The notes under the pieces: model-generated
Told to the model about the DNA's origin: nothing
Seen by the model: the letters and a program-made list of their open reading frames with translations, nothing else
Databases searched by the model: none
Program-made: the position numbers and the translations under genes
Source: Nocardioides dokdonensis FR1436
Lineage (GTDB): Bacteria > Actinomycetota > Actinomycetes > Propionibacteriales > Nocardioidaceae
Direction of reading: 5' to 3'
DNA length: 64,000 nt
Assembly: GCF_001653335.1 (NCBI RefSeq)
Contig: NZ_CP015079.1
Span: 558,001-622,000 of the forward strand
Shown: piece by piece, positions 1-7,074 of the stretch
How the letters are laid out: each line of letters opens with the position of its first letter
Position numbering within the stretch: the stretch's first letter is position 1

Positions 1-210
1 CCAGTCGAACTTCGCCTTCAGCTTCGGCTCCGCGTGGACGACCGTGATCATGCCCGGCTTGCGGAACATGATGCTCTTGGCACTGCCACCCGCCTCGACC
101 AGCGCGACGCTGTGGCCGGCCTCCGCGAGACGACCGGCCAGCGCACCCCCGGCGCTTCCGGCTCCGACGACGACGTACTCGGCCTCGTTGACCGGGACGG
201 GCTTGGCCAT
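1..210 (-). CDS. GMC-family FAD oxidoreductase, N-terminal fragment
   Basis: Only the first 70 codons are in the window; the gene continues past the left edge. The ATG at 208-210 is preceded by an AGAGGTGG ribosome site. Residues 11-35 form a classic FAD ADP-binding fold, with the core GAGSAGG followed by ALVEAGGS, which is the GMC (choline or alcohol dehydrogenase) pattern. GMC flavoenzymes oxidise alcohols; the substrate cannot be told from this fragment. A KstR-type box lies about 60 bases upstream, so a role in sterol or steroid alcohol oxidation is plausible, but that is inference. Confidence 0.8.
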   Translation of the reverse strand, partial: MAKPVPVNEAEYVVVGAGSAGGALAGRLAEAGHSVALVEAGGSAKSIMFRKPGMITVVHAEPKLKAKFDW

Positions 211-266
211 GGGTCCACCTCTGGTGATAGCAGCAGTCGGGTGGCGTGCCGCACACCCGGCGAAAC

Positions 267-280
267 TGTAACCCGTTCTA
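267..280. promoter_or_regulatory. KstR-type operator box
   Basis: The 14-mer TGTAACCCGTTCTA fits the published KstR consensus TnnAACnnGTTnnA at every fixed position. It lies between the divergent GMC oxidoreductase and pdxY, closer to the former. It is the only full match I found in the window's intergenic regions. Confidence 0.55.
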
Positions 281-349
281 GTTCTGGCGGGAAGGTGTTC
301 GCCAGGCTTGGGGCGGACCGACCCCGCCTGCCACCATGGGGAGGTGAAG

Positions 350-1195
350 GTGCTCTCCATCCAGTCCTCGGTCGCCTACGGTCACGTCGGCAACTCCGCC
401 GCCGTCTTCCCGCTGCAGCGCCTGGGCCACGAGGTCTGGCCGGTCCTGACCGTCCACTTCTCCAACCACACCGGGTACGGCGCGTGGCGCGGACCGCTGC
501 TCGACCCGGCGGACATCGCCGAGGTGATCGCCGGCATCGACGACCGCGGCGTGCTCGGTGAGGCCGACGCCGTGCTGTCCGGCTACCAGGGGGACGCGGC
601 CGTGGGCGCGGTCGTCCTCGACACCGTGGCACGCGTCAAGGCGCTCAACCCCGACGCGATCTACTGCTGCGACCCCGTGATGGGCGATGTCGGGCGCGGC
701 ATGTTCGTGCGTCCGGGCATCCCCGAGTTCATGCGCGACACGGTGGTCCCGGCCGCCGACGTGATCACCCCGAACCACTTCGAGCTCGACTTCCTGGCCG
801 GCACCACCACCCGGACGCTCGACGAAGTGCTCGCGGCGGTCGACGTGGTGCGTGCGCGCGGCCCCCGTGACGTCCTGGTCACCAGCGTGCTGCACGACGA
901 CGTCCCGCCCGACCACCTCGACGTCGTCGCCGTCTCCGACGAGGGCGCCTGGGCGGTGACCACTCCCCTGCTGCCGATCCACCCCAACGGCTGCGGCGAC
1001 GTCACCGCGGCGCTCTACCTGGCCCACCTGCGCAGCACGGGTTCTCCCGAGGAGGCGCTGGTCCGCACCACCGCGTCGGTCTTCGCCGTGATCGAGGCGA
1101 CGGTGGCCGCCGGCACCCGCGAGATCCAGCTCGTCGCCGCCCAGGAGGCCATCGCGCATCCCCCTCCGGGCTTCACCGCACGCCGCCTGCGCTGA
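350..1195 (+). CDS. pdxY: pyridoxal kinase PdxY
   Basis: This cytosolic kinase phosphorylates pyridoxal to PLP with ATP in the vitamin B6 salvage pathway. The 281-residue product matches the family length and begins like PdxY, with the substrate-binding region SIQSSVAYGHVGNSA at residues 3-17. FSNHTGYG (38-45), SGYQGD (77-82) and CDPVMGD (107-113) follow. The C-terminal anion-hole and catalytic motif is NGCGD (213-217), with Asp217 the catalytic base. The GTG at 350 is chosen because GGGGAGG at 338-344 sits 5 bases upstream; a GTG at 344 would overlap that site. No functional link to the steroid genes is apparent. Confidence 0.9.
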   Translation: MLSIQSSVAYGHVGNSAAVFPLQRLGHEVWPVLTVHFSNHTGYGAWRGPLLDPADIAEVIAGIDDRGVLGEADAVLSGYQGDAAVGAVVLDTVARVKALNPDAIYCCDPVMGDVGRGMFVRPGIPEFMRDTVVPAADVITPNHFELDFLAGTTTRTLDEVLAAVDVVRARGPRDVLVTSVLHDDVPPDHLDVVAVSDEGAWAVTTPLLPIHPNGCGDVTAALYLAHLRSTGSPEEALVRTTASVFAVIEATVAAGTREIQLVAAQEAIAHPPPGFTARRLR

Positions 1196-1229
1196 GCAGG
1201 CGACGGGGGCCGTCGTAGAGTTCGCCGGC

Positions 1230-2966
1230 GTGAGCACCGACGCGCCCGCACCGGGACCCGAGACGGTGTCGCTCTCCCGCACCGCCGACGGCAGCGTCGT
1301 GCCGACGGCGCAGGAGCGGGCGCAGGGACGGGACCAGGGGCGGCTGGCCCTCGAGGATCCGTTCGTCGGCTGGAGCGCCGCCGTGGGGCTGGGCCTGGTC
1401 GCGCTCTTCATGAGGCTGTGGAAGCTCGGGTCCCCGGCCGAGTTCCAGTTCGACGAGACCTACTACGCGAAGGACGCGTGGTCGCTGGTCAACCACGGGT
1501 ACGTGCGCGGCTACGTCGACGGTGCCGACGAGCAGATCCTCGACGGCACGGTGCGCGGCCTGTGGCAGGACGACCCGTCGATGATCGTGCACCCCGAGGT
1601 CGGCAAGTGGCTGATCGGCCTGGGCGAGAAGCTCGTCGGGATGGACCCGACCGGCTGGCGGGTCTCCTCGGCCGTGGTCGGCGCCCTCATGGTCGTGGTG
1701 ATGGCGCGCCTGGGCCGGCGCCTGACGGGCTCGACCGGGCTGGGGCTGGTCGCGGGCCTGCTGCTGATGCTCGACGGACTGCACTTCGTCCTGTCCCGCT
1801 TGGCGCTGCTCGACATCTTCCTGGCCTTCTTCATCCTCTGCGCCGTGGCCTGCCTGGTCGCCGACCGCGACTGGTACCGGGCCCGGATGGCGCGCCTGCA
1901 GAGCACCGCGGTGACCCACCCCCGCTCGTGGGGGCCCGTGCGCGCCTTGCTGTTCCGCCCGTGGCTGATGGCCAGCGGCGTCTGCTGGGGTCTGGCGGTG
2001 GGCACCAAGTGGACCGCGCTCTACCCGCTGGCCGCCTTCGGCATCCTGGTCTGGGTGTGGAGCGCCGGCGCGCGCCGCTCGTTCGGCGTACGCCGCCCGG
2101 TGCTGCGCTCGGTGCTGGCCGACGGCCTCCCGGCGTTCGCCCACCTGGTGCTGGTCGCGTTCGTGGTCTATGTCGCCACCTGGACCGGGTGGATGGTCAA
2201 CGCCGCCGAGTACGAGCGGTCCCTGTCCTCGACGCAGTACACCCAGTTCACCGGCGCCGGGAAGTGCGAGGACGACTCGTTCGTCAGCGAGGACCCCGAC
2301 ACCGGCGCGCGCTGGCCCACCGCGGACCAGGCCGACGCCGCCGGCCCCGGCGAGCTCGTCCAGTCGCTGCGCTCCCTGTGGGCCTACCACCAGGACGTCT
2401 ACGTCTTCCACACCCACTTCCTGAGCTGCTCGAGCCACACCTACCAGTCCGACCCGCTCGGCTGGCCGCTGCTCGGTCGCCCGGTCGGCGTCGCCGCCGA
2501 CACCGGCATCGAGCCCGGCACCCGGGGGTGCGAGGCGCCCGAGGGCAGCGACTGCCTGCGCCAGGTGCTGCTGCTGGGCACGCCGGTGCTGTGGTGGGGT
2601 GGCTGCCTGGCCCTCCTCGCCGCCGCGGCGCTGTGGGTCGGCGCCCGCGACTGGCGCTACGGCGTCCCCGTGGTCGGCGCCCTGTCGACGTGGCTGCCGT
2701 GGTTGTTCTACGACGACCGCCCGATCTTCCTCTTCTACGCCTCCGCCATGCTGCCGTTCCTGGTGCTCGCCCTGACGTTGCTGATCGGACGACTGGTCGG
2801 CCCGTCCCGCGAGCCCAGCACGCGGCGCACCCTGGGCGTCGTGGCCGCCGGGTCGTTCGTCGTGCTCGTGCTGCTGAACTTCGCGTGGTTCTGGCCGGTC
2901 TACACCCACGAGCTCCTCACGCACTCGCAGTGGCTGGACCGGATCTGGTTCAGCCGCTGGATCTAG
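1230..2966 (+). CDS. pmt: dolichyl-phosphate-mannose-protein mannosyltransferase (GT39)
   Basis: This is an integral membrane glycosyltransferase that moves mannose from polyprenyl-phosphate-mannose to Ser/Thr of exported proteins, as known for actinobacterial Pmt. The 578-residue protein has a short hydrophilic N-terminus, then many membrane segments. The family's acidic catalytic motif is visible in the first loop as QFDETYYAKDAW, near residue 73, followed by an extended extracytoplasmic loop and hydrophobic C-terminal segments. The GTG start at 1230 lies 34 bases after pdxY; no strong ribosome site is visible, so the start is moderately certain. The 3' end overlaps the convergent hydrolase gene by 17 bases. 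Confidence 0.88.
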   Translation: MSTDAPAPGPETVSLSRTADGSVVPTAQERAQGRDQGRLALEDPFVGWSAAVGLGLVALFMRLWKLGSPAEFQFDETYYAKDAWSLVNHGYVRGYVDGADEQILDGTVRGLWQDDPSMIVHPEVGKWLIGLGEKLVGMDPTGWRVSSAVVGALMVVVMARLGRRLTGSTGLGLVAGLLLMLDGLHFVLSRLALLDIFLAFFILCAVACLVADRDWYRARMARLQSTAVTHPRSWGPVRALLFRPWLMASGVCWGLAVGTKWTALYPLAAFGILVWVWSAGARRSFGVRRPVLRSVLADGLPAFAHLVLVAFVVYVATWTGWMVNAAEYERSLSSTQYTQFTGAGKCEDDSFVSEDPDTGARWPTADQADAAGPGELVQSLRSLWAYHQDVYVFHTHFLSCSSHTYQSDPLGWPLLGRPVGVAADTGIEPGTRGCEAPEGSDCLRQVLLLGTPVLWWGGCLALLAAAALWVGARDWRYGVPVVGALSTWLPWLFYDDRPIFLFYASAMLPFLVLALTLLIGRLVGPSREPSTRRTLGVVAAGSFVVLVLLNFAWFWPVYTHELLTHSQWLDRIWFSRWI

Positions 2967-3756
2967 CGCCCTTCGCCTGCGCCGCGGCGCACTCGTTGGC
3001 GAACTTCACGACGTCGTAGGCGCTGTAGTGCGACGGGTCGTCGTGGGGACCCTGCACGGTGCGCACGGAGACGTCGGCGCCGAACTCCTGCAGCGCGGCC
3101 GAGAGCCGGCCGGTGTTGGGGGCGTAGGGCACGTACGGGTCGTAGGGGCTGGCCACGAAGCGGAACGTGGTGCCGGTGCGGGCGAGCTTGTAGGCGGTGT
3201 CGACCGGGTTGCGCTCGCGCGGGTAGGGACCGCCTCCGTAGGCCTTGCGGATGAAGCCGTCGGCGCCGGGCACGTTGCCCATCGTGGACATGTCGACCGC
3301 GGCCTTGACGCCGTACCAGCACGGGGGCGCCTGGTCCCCGTGGAGCAGGGCGTTCAGCGAGGTGGTGCCGCCCATGGAGGTGCCGAGGTACATCGTCACC
3401 TCGGCGCCGCCCTGGCGCTCGGCCCACTCCCAGACCCGGTTGGCGTCCTGCGTGGAGGCGGGGTTGCCCCAGGCCTCGCGGTGGAACATGGAGGAGGCGA
3501 CCACCCAGCCGTCGCGTCGCAGCGCATCGAGCCAGGGTCCCTCCATCTTGTCGTTGACGTTGCCGCCCTGACCGTGGAAGAAGACGACGACACCCTTGGG
3601 GTCGTTGGTCGGCGGCAGGTTGACGCGCACCTTCTGGCCCTCGAGGTTGTCCTCGACCTTCTCGGCCGGGCGCTCCCCGCTCGCGCCGGTGGTGCCCAGC
3701 ACCAGCAGCACCGCCAGCACCATCGCCAGCACCACCTGTGTCAGCCTCTTGGCCAC
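2950..3756 (-). CDS. secreted alpha/beta-hydrolase
   Basis: The 268-residue product has a signal peptide (residues 1-27, basic MAKR then a leucine/valine-rich core), so it should be exported. The oxyanion region HGQGG (61-65) and nucleophile elbow GTSMGG (Ser127) are characteristic of alpha/beta-hydrolases. An Asp in ASPYDPYVPY and a His in GPHDDPSHYS are the likely acid and base. It resembles secreted esterase or PHB-depolymerase-like proteins; the substrate is unknown. The GTG at 3756 follows GGGGGGAGAG and gives a clean signal peptide; longer in-frame extensions do not. It converges on pmt with a 17-base overlap. Confidence 0.75.
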   Translation of the reverse strand: MAKRLTQVVLAMVLAVLLVLGTTGASGERPAEKVEDNLEGQKVRVNLPPTNDPKGVVVFFHGQGGNVNDKMEGPWLDALRRDGWVVASSMFHREAWGNPASTQDANRVWEWAERQGGAEVTMYLGTSMGGTTSLNALLHGDQAPPCWYGVKAAVDMSTMGNVPGADGFIRKAYGGGPYPRERNPVDTAYKLARTGTTFRFVASPYDPYVPYAPNTGRLSAALQEFGADVSVRTVQGPHDDPSHYSAYDVVKFANECAAAQAKGARSSG

Positions 3757-3907
3757 GTCTCTCCCCCCTCGAACGACCCTCCCGGGCCCTTGGCCCGCCC
3801 ACCTGACAACGAGCATCCGCACCGCGGGTGACGTCCCGGCCGATCGTGTCGCAATCGTGACCGCTGCTCGACCGGCACGCCACCCCCGCACCGGTAGACA
3901 GGGTCTC

Positions 3908-4972
3908 GTGCCACCCCACCCCCGCCGAGCGCGCCTCGCGAAGCCCCTGGGACTCCTCATCGCGGCAGCGCTGGGCGCCGTGGTGCTGGTGGGGTGCGAG
4001 GACGACGCGTCACCACCCCGCGAGCGGGCGACGGCTCCCTTCACGCTACCGGTGGGCGCGCCGGCCTTCGACCCGCGGGCCCCGGCCTGGTCCGTCGGAG
4101 GAACCCTGCACGTGGGCGAGCGCACCCTCGAGCTCGACCCGGCGCCGGCGGCGTTCGTGGTCACCCGCTGGGGCGTGCACTACCTCGCCGACGGCTCGCT
4201 GTGGTTCAGCGACGGCGGTCCGGCCACGCTGGTGGCACGGGTCAACACCACCCGGTTGCACCTCTCGCCGGACGGACGCCACCTGGGGCTGATGGACCGG
4301 GCGCACGGTCCGGAGGACGCCTTCGGCACCCATCTGGCGACCCCGGTCGTCCTCGACGTGGCCACCGGCGACCAGGTGCTGCGCAGCCCGGCGACCGACG
4401 ACCTCGACGACCTGGACCTCGAGGATCTGTACGAGGACGCCGAGCCGGTCTTCCTGGGTCTCGACGCCGAGGCCGCCTACGTGGTCGACCCGGTCGCGGG
4501 CGGGACGTTCCGCCTGCCCCTGGACGGCGCGGACCCCGAGACCGTGCGCCCGGCCCGCGTGCCCGGTCTCGTCGGGGAGCGAGGCACCCCGGTGTCGTTG
4601 CACGCCGAGGAGGGCGGCGGGATGCGCCTCGCCGGACGTGGCGAGCAGTCCTACCTCGACGGCTGGCTCTCCCCGGGCGGCGACGCCCTCGTGGCCGCGG
4701 AGCGGACACGCGGCACCTGGTACGACGCCGCGGACGGCACGGCGCACCGGGTCGACACCGGAGACCGCTTCTTCTACCTGGGCGGCTGGGTCGACCACCG
4801 CACCTTCTACGGTGCCGCCAGCGCCCGCGGCAGCGCGTCCGGCCCCACCGGCCGCACCGTCGTGGTCACCTGCACGCTGGGGGAACGCCGGTGCGAGGTG
4901 GTCGGCACCGAGTTCGGCCTGCCCGAGCGACCCACGCTGCTCTTCGGCACCGGCAGCCCCGCCCTGCTCTGA
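3908..4972 (+). CDS. lipoprotein of unknown function, possible beta-propeller
   Basis: The 354-residue protein begins with a basic stretch, a hydrophobic segment and a lipobox LVGC (Cys30), so it should be a membrane-anchored surface lipoprotein. The body is rich in short beta-type motifs such as GTLHVGERTLEL, LSPDGRHLGL, WLSPGGDALVA and FYLGGWVDHRTF. This recalls WD40-like or TolB-like propeller repeats, but no named family is recognised. An acidic run (DDLDDLDLEDLYEDAE) lies near residues 163-178. The GTG at 3908 is the start that yields a proper lipoprotein signal. The gene is divergent from the hydrolase and ends 5 bases before the convergent FHA gene. Confidence 0.65.
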   Translation: MPPHPRRARLAKPLGLLIAAALGAVVLVGCEDDASPPRERATAPFTLPVGAPAFDPRAPAWSVGGTLHVGERTLELDPAPAAFVVTRWGVHYLADGSLWFSDGGPATLVARVNTTRLHLSPDGRHLGLMDRAHGPEDAFGTHLATPVVLDVATGDQVLRSPATDDLDDLDLEDLYEDAEPVFLGLDAEAAYVVDPVAGGTFRLPLDGADPETVRPARVPGLVGERGTPVSLHAEEGGGMRLAGRGEQSYLDGWLSPGGDALVAAERTRGTWYDAADGTAHRVDTGDRFFYLGGWVDHRTFYGAASARGSASGPTGRTVVVTCTLGERRCEVVGTEFGLPERPTLLFGTGSPALL

Positions 4973-4977
4973 GGCGG

Positions 4978-5856
4978 TCAGAGCTGCTCGAGGGCCACCT
5001 GGGCCACGGGAGCCCGGGGCGCCTGGGGTCGCGGCGGCTGCGGGGCCTGGTGACCGAGCTCGCCCCCGACCCGACCACCGTGCGGACGGCCGTGGTCGGC
5101 GTGCTCCTCCCGCGTGAAGACGAGGTGGTGCCCGCCGAGGTCGAGGCGGCTGCCGGTGCGCATCAGGACCGGCTCCACGACCGGCGCCCCGTGCACCCGG
5201 CTGAGCCCGGCGACCGGGTGCACGACGTACTCGTCGCGCTCGTCGTGCGTCATCACGGCGTGCACCGGCTCGAGGCCCGGCAGCACGATGTCGCAGGAGG
5301 CGTCGGAACCGATGCTCTGCCGCTCCGCCAGCCAGAAGACCGGCTGCCGCTCGCCGCCCCAGACCTGCTCGCGCACGAGCACCAGCCGCGGGTTGCCGCC
5401 GCCGGCGGGGTCGTGGGTGGTGGTGACGCGGCGCCGTCCCTGCGGGTGCATCGTCGGGAAGGGCGGCCACAACGTGGCCGGGGGGCTGAGGTCGAGACCG
5501 GGCAGGACCGGACCACGACCGGCCGCCCGGGAGCGCGCCGACGTCCAGGCACCTCGCAGGCTGCCGAGCCGGATGCGCCTCGAGCGCGTCAACCGGCGCT
5601 GCCACCAGGGAGCGCGGACCGCACCGAGGGTGACCAGGTGCGTCTCGCCGCGCACGACGCGCAGCACGATGTCGCGCGCGGCCAGCTCCGCTGCCACCTG
5701 GCGGATCACCGGTGCGTCACCCGCACCCGCGAAGGCGCCGGGGTCGTCGACGTCGAGGGTCAGCCGGTTGCCGACGCCGCTCAGGTGCCCGTGCAGGTCG
5801 CTCCGGCCCTCCCGCTCCAGGCTGAAGCGCAGGTCGGCGGAGACCTGGGTGCTCAT
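4978..5856 (-). CDS. FHA-domain protein
   Basis: This 292-residue cytosolic protein has an FHA-like phosphothreonine-binding core around residues 180-245. The diagnostic pieces are SIGSDASCDIVLPG, an HAVM strand and VVEPVLMRTGSRLDLGGHHLVF. The N-terminal half is a basic region with no clear domain. The tail is rich in Pro, Gln and His. The ATG at 5854-5856 is the only good start. It lies 7 bases downstream of a small gene on the same strand, so the two probably form a two-gene unit. The partner phosphoprotein is unknown. Confidence 0.7.
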   Translation of the reverse strand: MSTQVSADLRFSLEREGRSDLHGHLSGVGNRLTLDVDDPGAFAGAGDAPVIRQVAAELAARDIVLRVVRGETHLVTLGAVRAPWWQRRLTRSRRIRLGSLRGAWTSARSRAAGRGPVLPGLDLSPPATLWPPFPTMHPQGRRRVTTTHDPAGGGNPRLVLVREQVWGGERQPVFWLAERQSIGSDASCDIVLPGLEPVHAVMTHDERDEYVVHPVAGLSRVHGAPVVEPVLMRTGSRLDLGGHHLVFTREEHADHGRPHGGRVGGELGHQAPQPPRPQAPRAPVAQVALEQL

Positions 5857-5863
5857 CGTCGAC

Positions 5864-6130
5864 TCACTTCTCGGCGCCCGGGGGCACCAGGTCGCCGTTG
5901 TCGGTCGTGGTGATGGTCAGCCGACCATCGATCTTCCACGTCGCACGCGGGGCCCGGGGACCGGTGTCGCGGGGCACCTCGACGCTCACGTCCTCGAACG
6001 CGTAGTGGATCGCCGCCTCGCGCCCGGTCAGGAACGACCACATCCGGCGGCCGAGGTCGGTCCAGTCGACCACCTCGTCGGTGCGGGATCCGTCCACGGC
6101 CTGGGTGCTGATGTCGCCTGTCGTCGCCAT
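5864..6130 (-). CDS. small conserved-looking protein, unknown function
   Basis: The gene encodes 88 residues, starting at the ATG at 6128-6130 because GAAGGAGGAGTC directly precedes it; a longer ATG at 6154 lacks a site. The sequence is acidic, with no membrane segment or known motif; WSFLTGREAAIHYAFEDVSV is its most distinctive stretch and the end is proline-rich. It lies immediately upstream of the FHA gene and probably shares its promoter. I do not recognise the family. Confidence 0.6.
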   Translation of the reverse strand: MATTGDISTQAVDGSRTDEVVDWTDLGRRMWSFLTGREAAIHYAFEDVSVEVPRDTGPRAPRATWKIDGRLTITTTDNGDLVPPGAEK

Positions 6131-6145
6131 GACTCCTCCTTCATA

Positions 6146-6184
6146 GTTGAACATCTTGTTGAAGTTCTCTTACAAGAGTTGAAC
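6146..6184. promoter_or_regulatory. three GTTGAA repeats in a divergent promoter region
   Basis: This AT-richer patch carries GTTGAAC at 6146, GTTGAAG at 6158 and GTTGAAC at 6178. The middle copy also lies between the inverted arms CTTGT and ACAAG. The patch sits directly upstream of the small-protein/FHA pair, facing the PAP2 gene, and is a candidate operator or promoter. No regulator can be named. Confidence 0.35.
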
Positions 6185-6291
6185 ACACCACCACGGATGT
6201 GGCAAGGGGTGTCGCCGATCGACTGCTCCGGCTGCGGCATCTCCCCCGTAACGGGGCGGCGCCGGCCGGGATCGGCGGGCATCATCGAGAG

Positions 6292-7074
6292 ATGAGCAAC
6301 GTCGCCGCCGATGCTGCCCCCCGCACCGGGACGCCCCTCGCCCGAGCGCTGCCTGCCGTGCGCGAGGTCGGCCTCCTCGCAGTGCTGTACCTGGGCTACA
6401 CCGCCTCTCGCCTGCTGGCCAGCGACGACGCGCACAGCGCGCGTGAGGTGGCGGGCTGGATCCTCGAGGTCCAGCAGGGCCTGGGGATCGCGGTGGAGGC
6501 CGAGCTGAACGGTTGGACCGCGGCGCACGTGGGCGTCGGCGTGGCGGCGTCGTACTGGTACTCCGTGACGCACTACGCCGTCACCGGCCTGGTGCTGCTC
6601 GGGATCTGGCTGCGCCGCCCCGACACGTACCGCACGACGCGCACGGTGCTGGTCGCCGCCACCCTCACCGCGCTCGCGTGCTACCTGGCGGTGCCGGTCG
6701 CTCCCCCGCGCCTGATGCCGGGCTACGTCGACGTGCTCGCCCAGACCGCGCCGTGGGGCTGGTGGGGCGGCAGCGCGTCGGCGCCGCGCGGGCTCGGGTC
6801 GATGACCAACCAGCTCGCCGCGATGCCGTCGATGCACGTCGGGTGGGCGGTCTGGGTGGCCCTGGCGCTCTCACGGGTGGTGCCGCCGTCCTGGCGGAGG
6901 GCGGTGTGGGCCTATCCCGTCCTGACCACGGTGGTCGTGGTGCTCACCGGCAACCACTGGGTGCTCGACGCCGTCGCCGGCGCCGCGGTCGTGCTGCTCG
7001 TCGACCGGGCCGTGCGCGCCTGGGCGGTGCGGCGCGGGGTCAGCGGTCCTGCTCGGCCTCCAGCGCCTCGGTGA
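6292..7074 (+). CDS. PAP2-superfamily membrane phosphatase/phosphotransferase
   Basis: This 260-residue polytopic membrane protein has hydrophobic segments across its length. The PAP2 active-site residues are visible: the arginine motif APPRLMPG near 138-144, PSMHVGWA with His182, and GNHWVLDAVAG with His222 and Asp226. The spacing resembles the Aur1/inositolphosphotransferase branch more than classical lipid phosphatases; the substrate is unknown. The ATG at 6292 is preferred over upstream alternatives because the earlier residues are not membrane-like. The 3' end overlaps the convergent SNF2 helicase gene by 35 bases. Confidence 0.75.
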   Translation: MSNVAADAAPRTGTPLARALPAVREVGLLAVLYLGYTASRLLASDDAHSAREVAGWILEVQQGLGIAVEAELNGWTAAHVGVGVAASYWYSVTHYAVTGLVLLGIWLRRPDTYRTTRTVLVAATLTALACYLAVPVAPPRLMPGYVDVLAQTAPWGWWGGSASAPRGLGSMTNQLAAMPSMHVGWAVWVALALSRVVPPSWRRAVWAYPVLTTVVVVLTGNHWVLDAVAGAAVVLLVDRAVRAWAVRRGVSGPARPPAPR

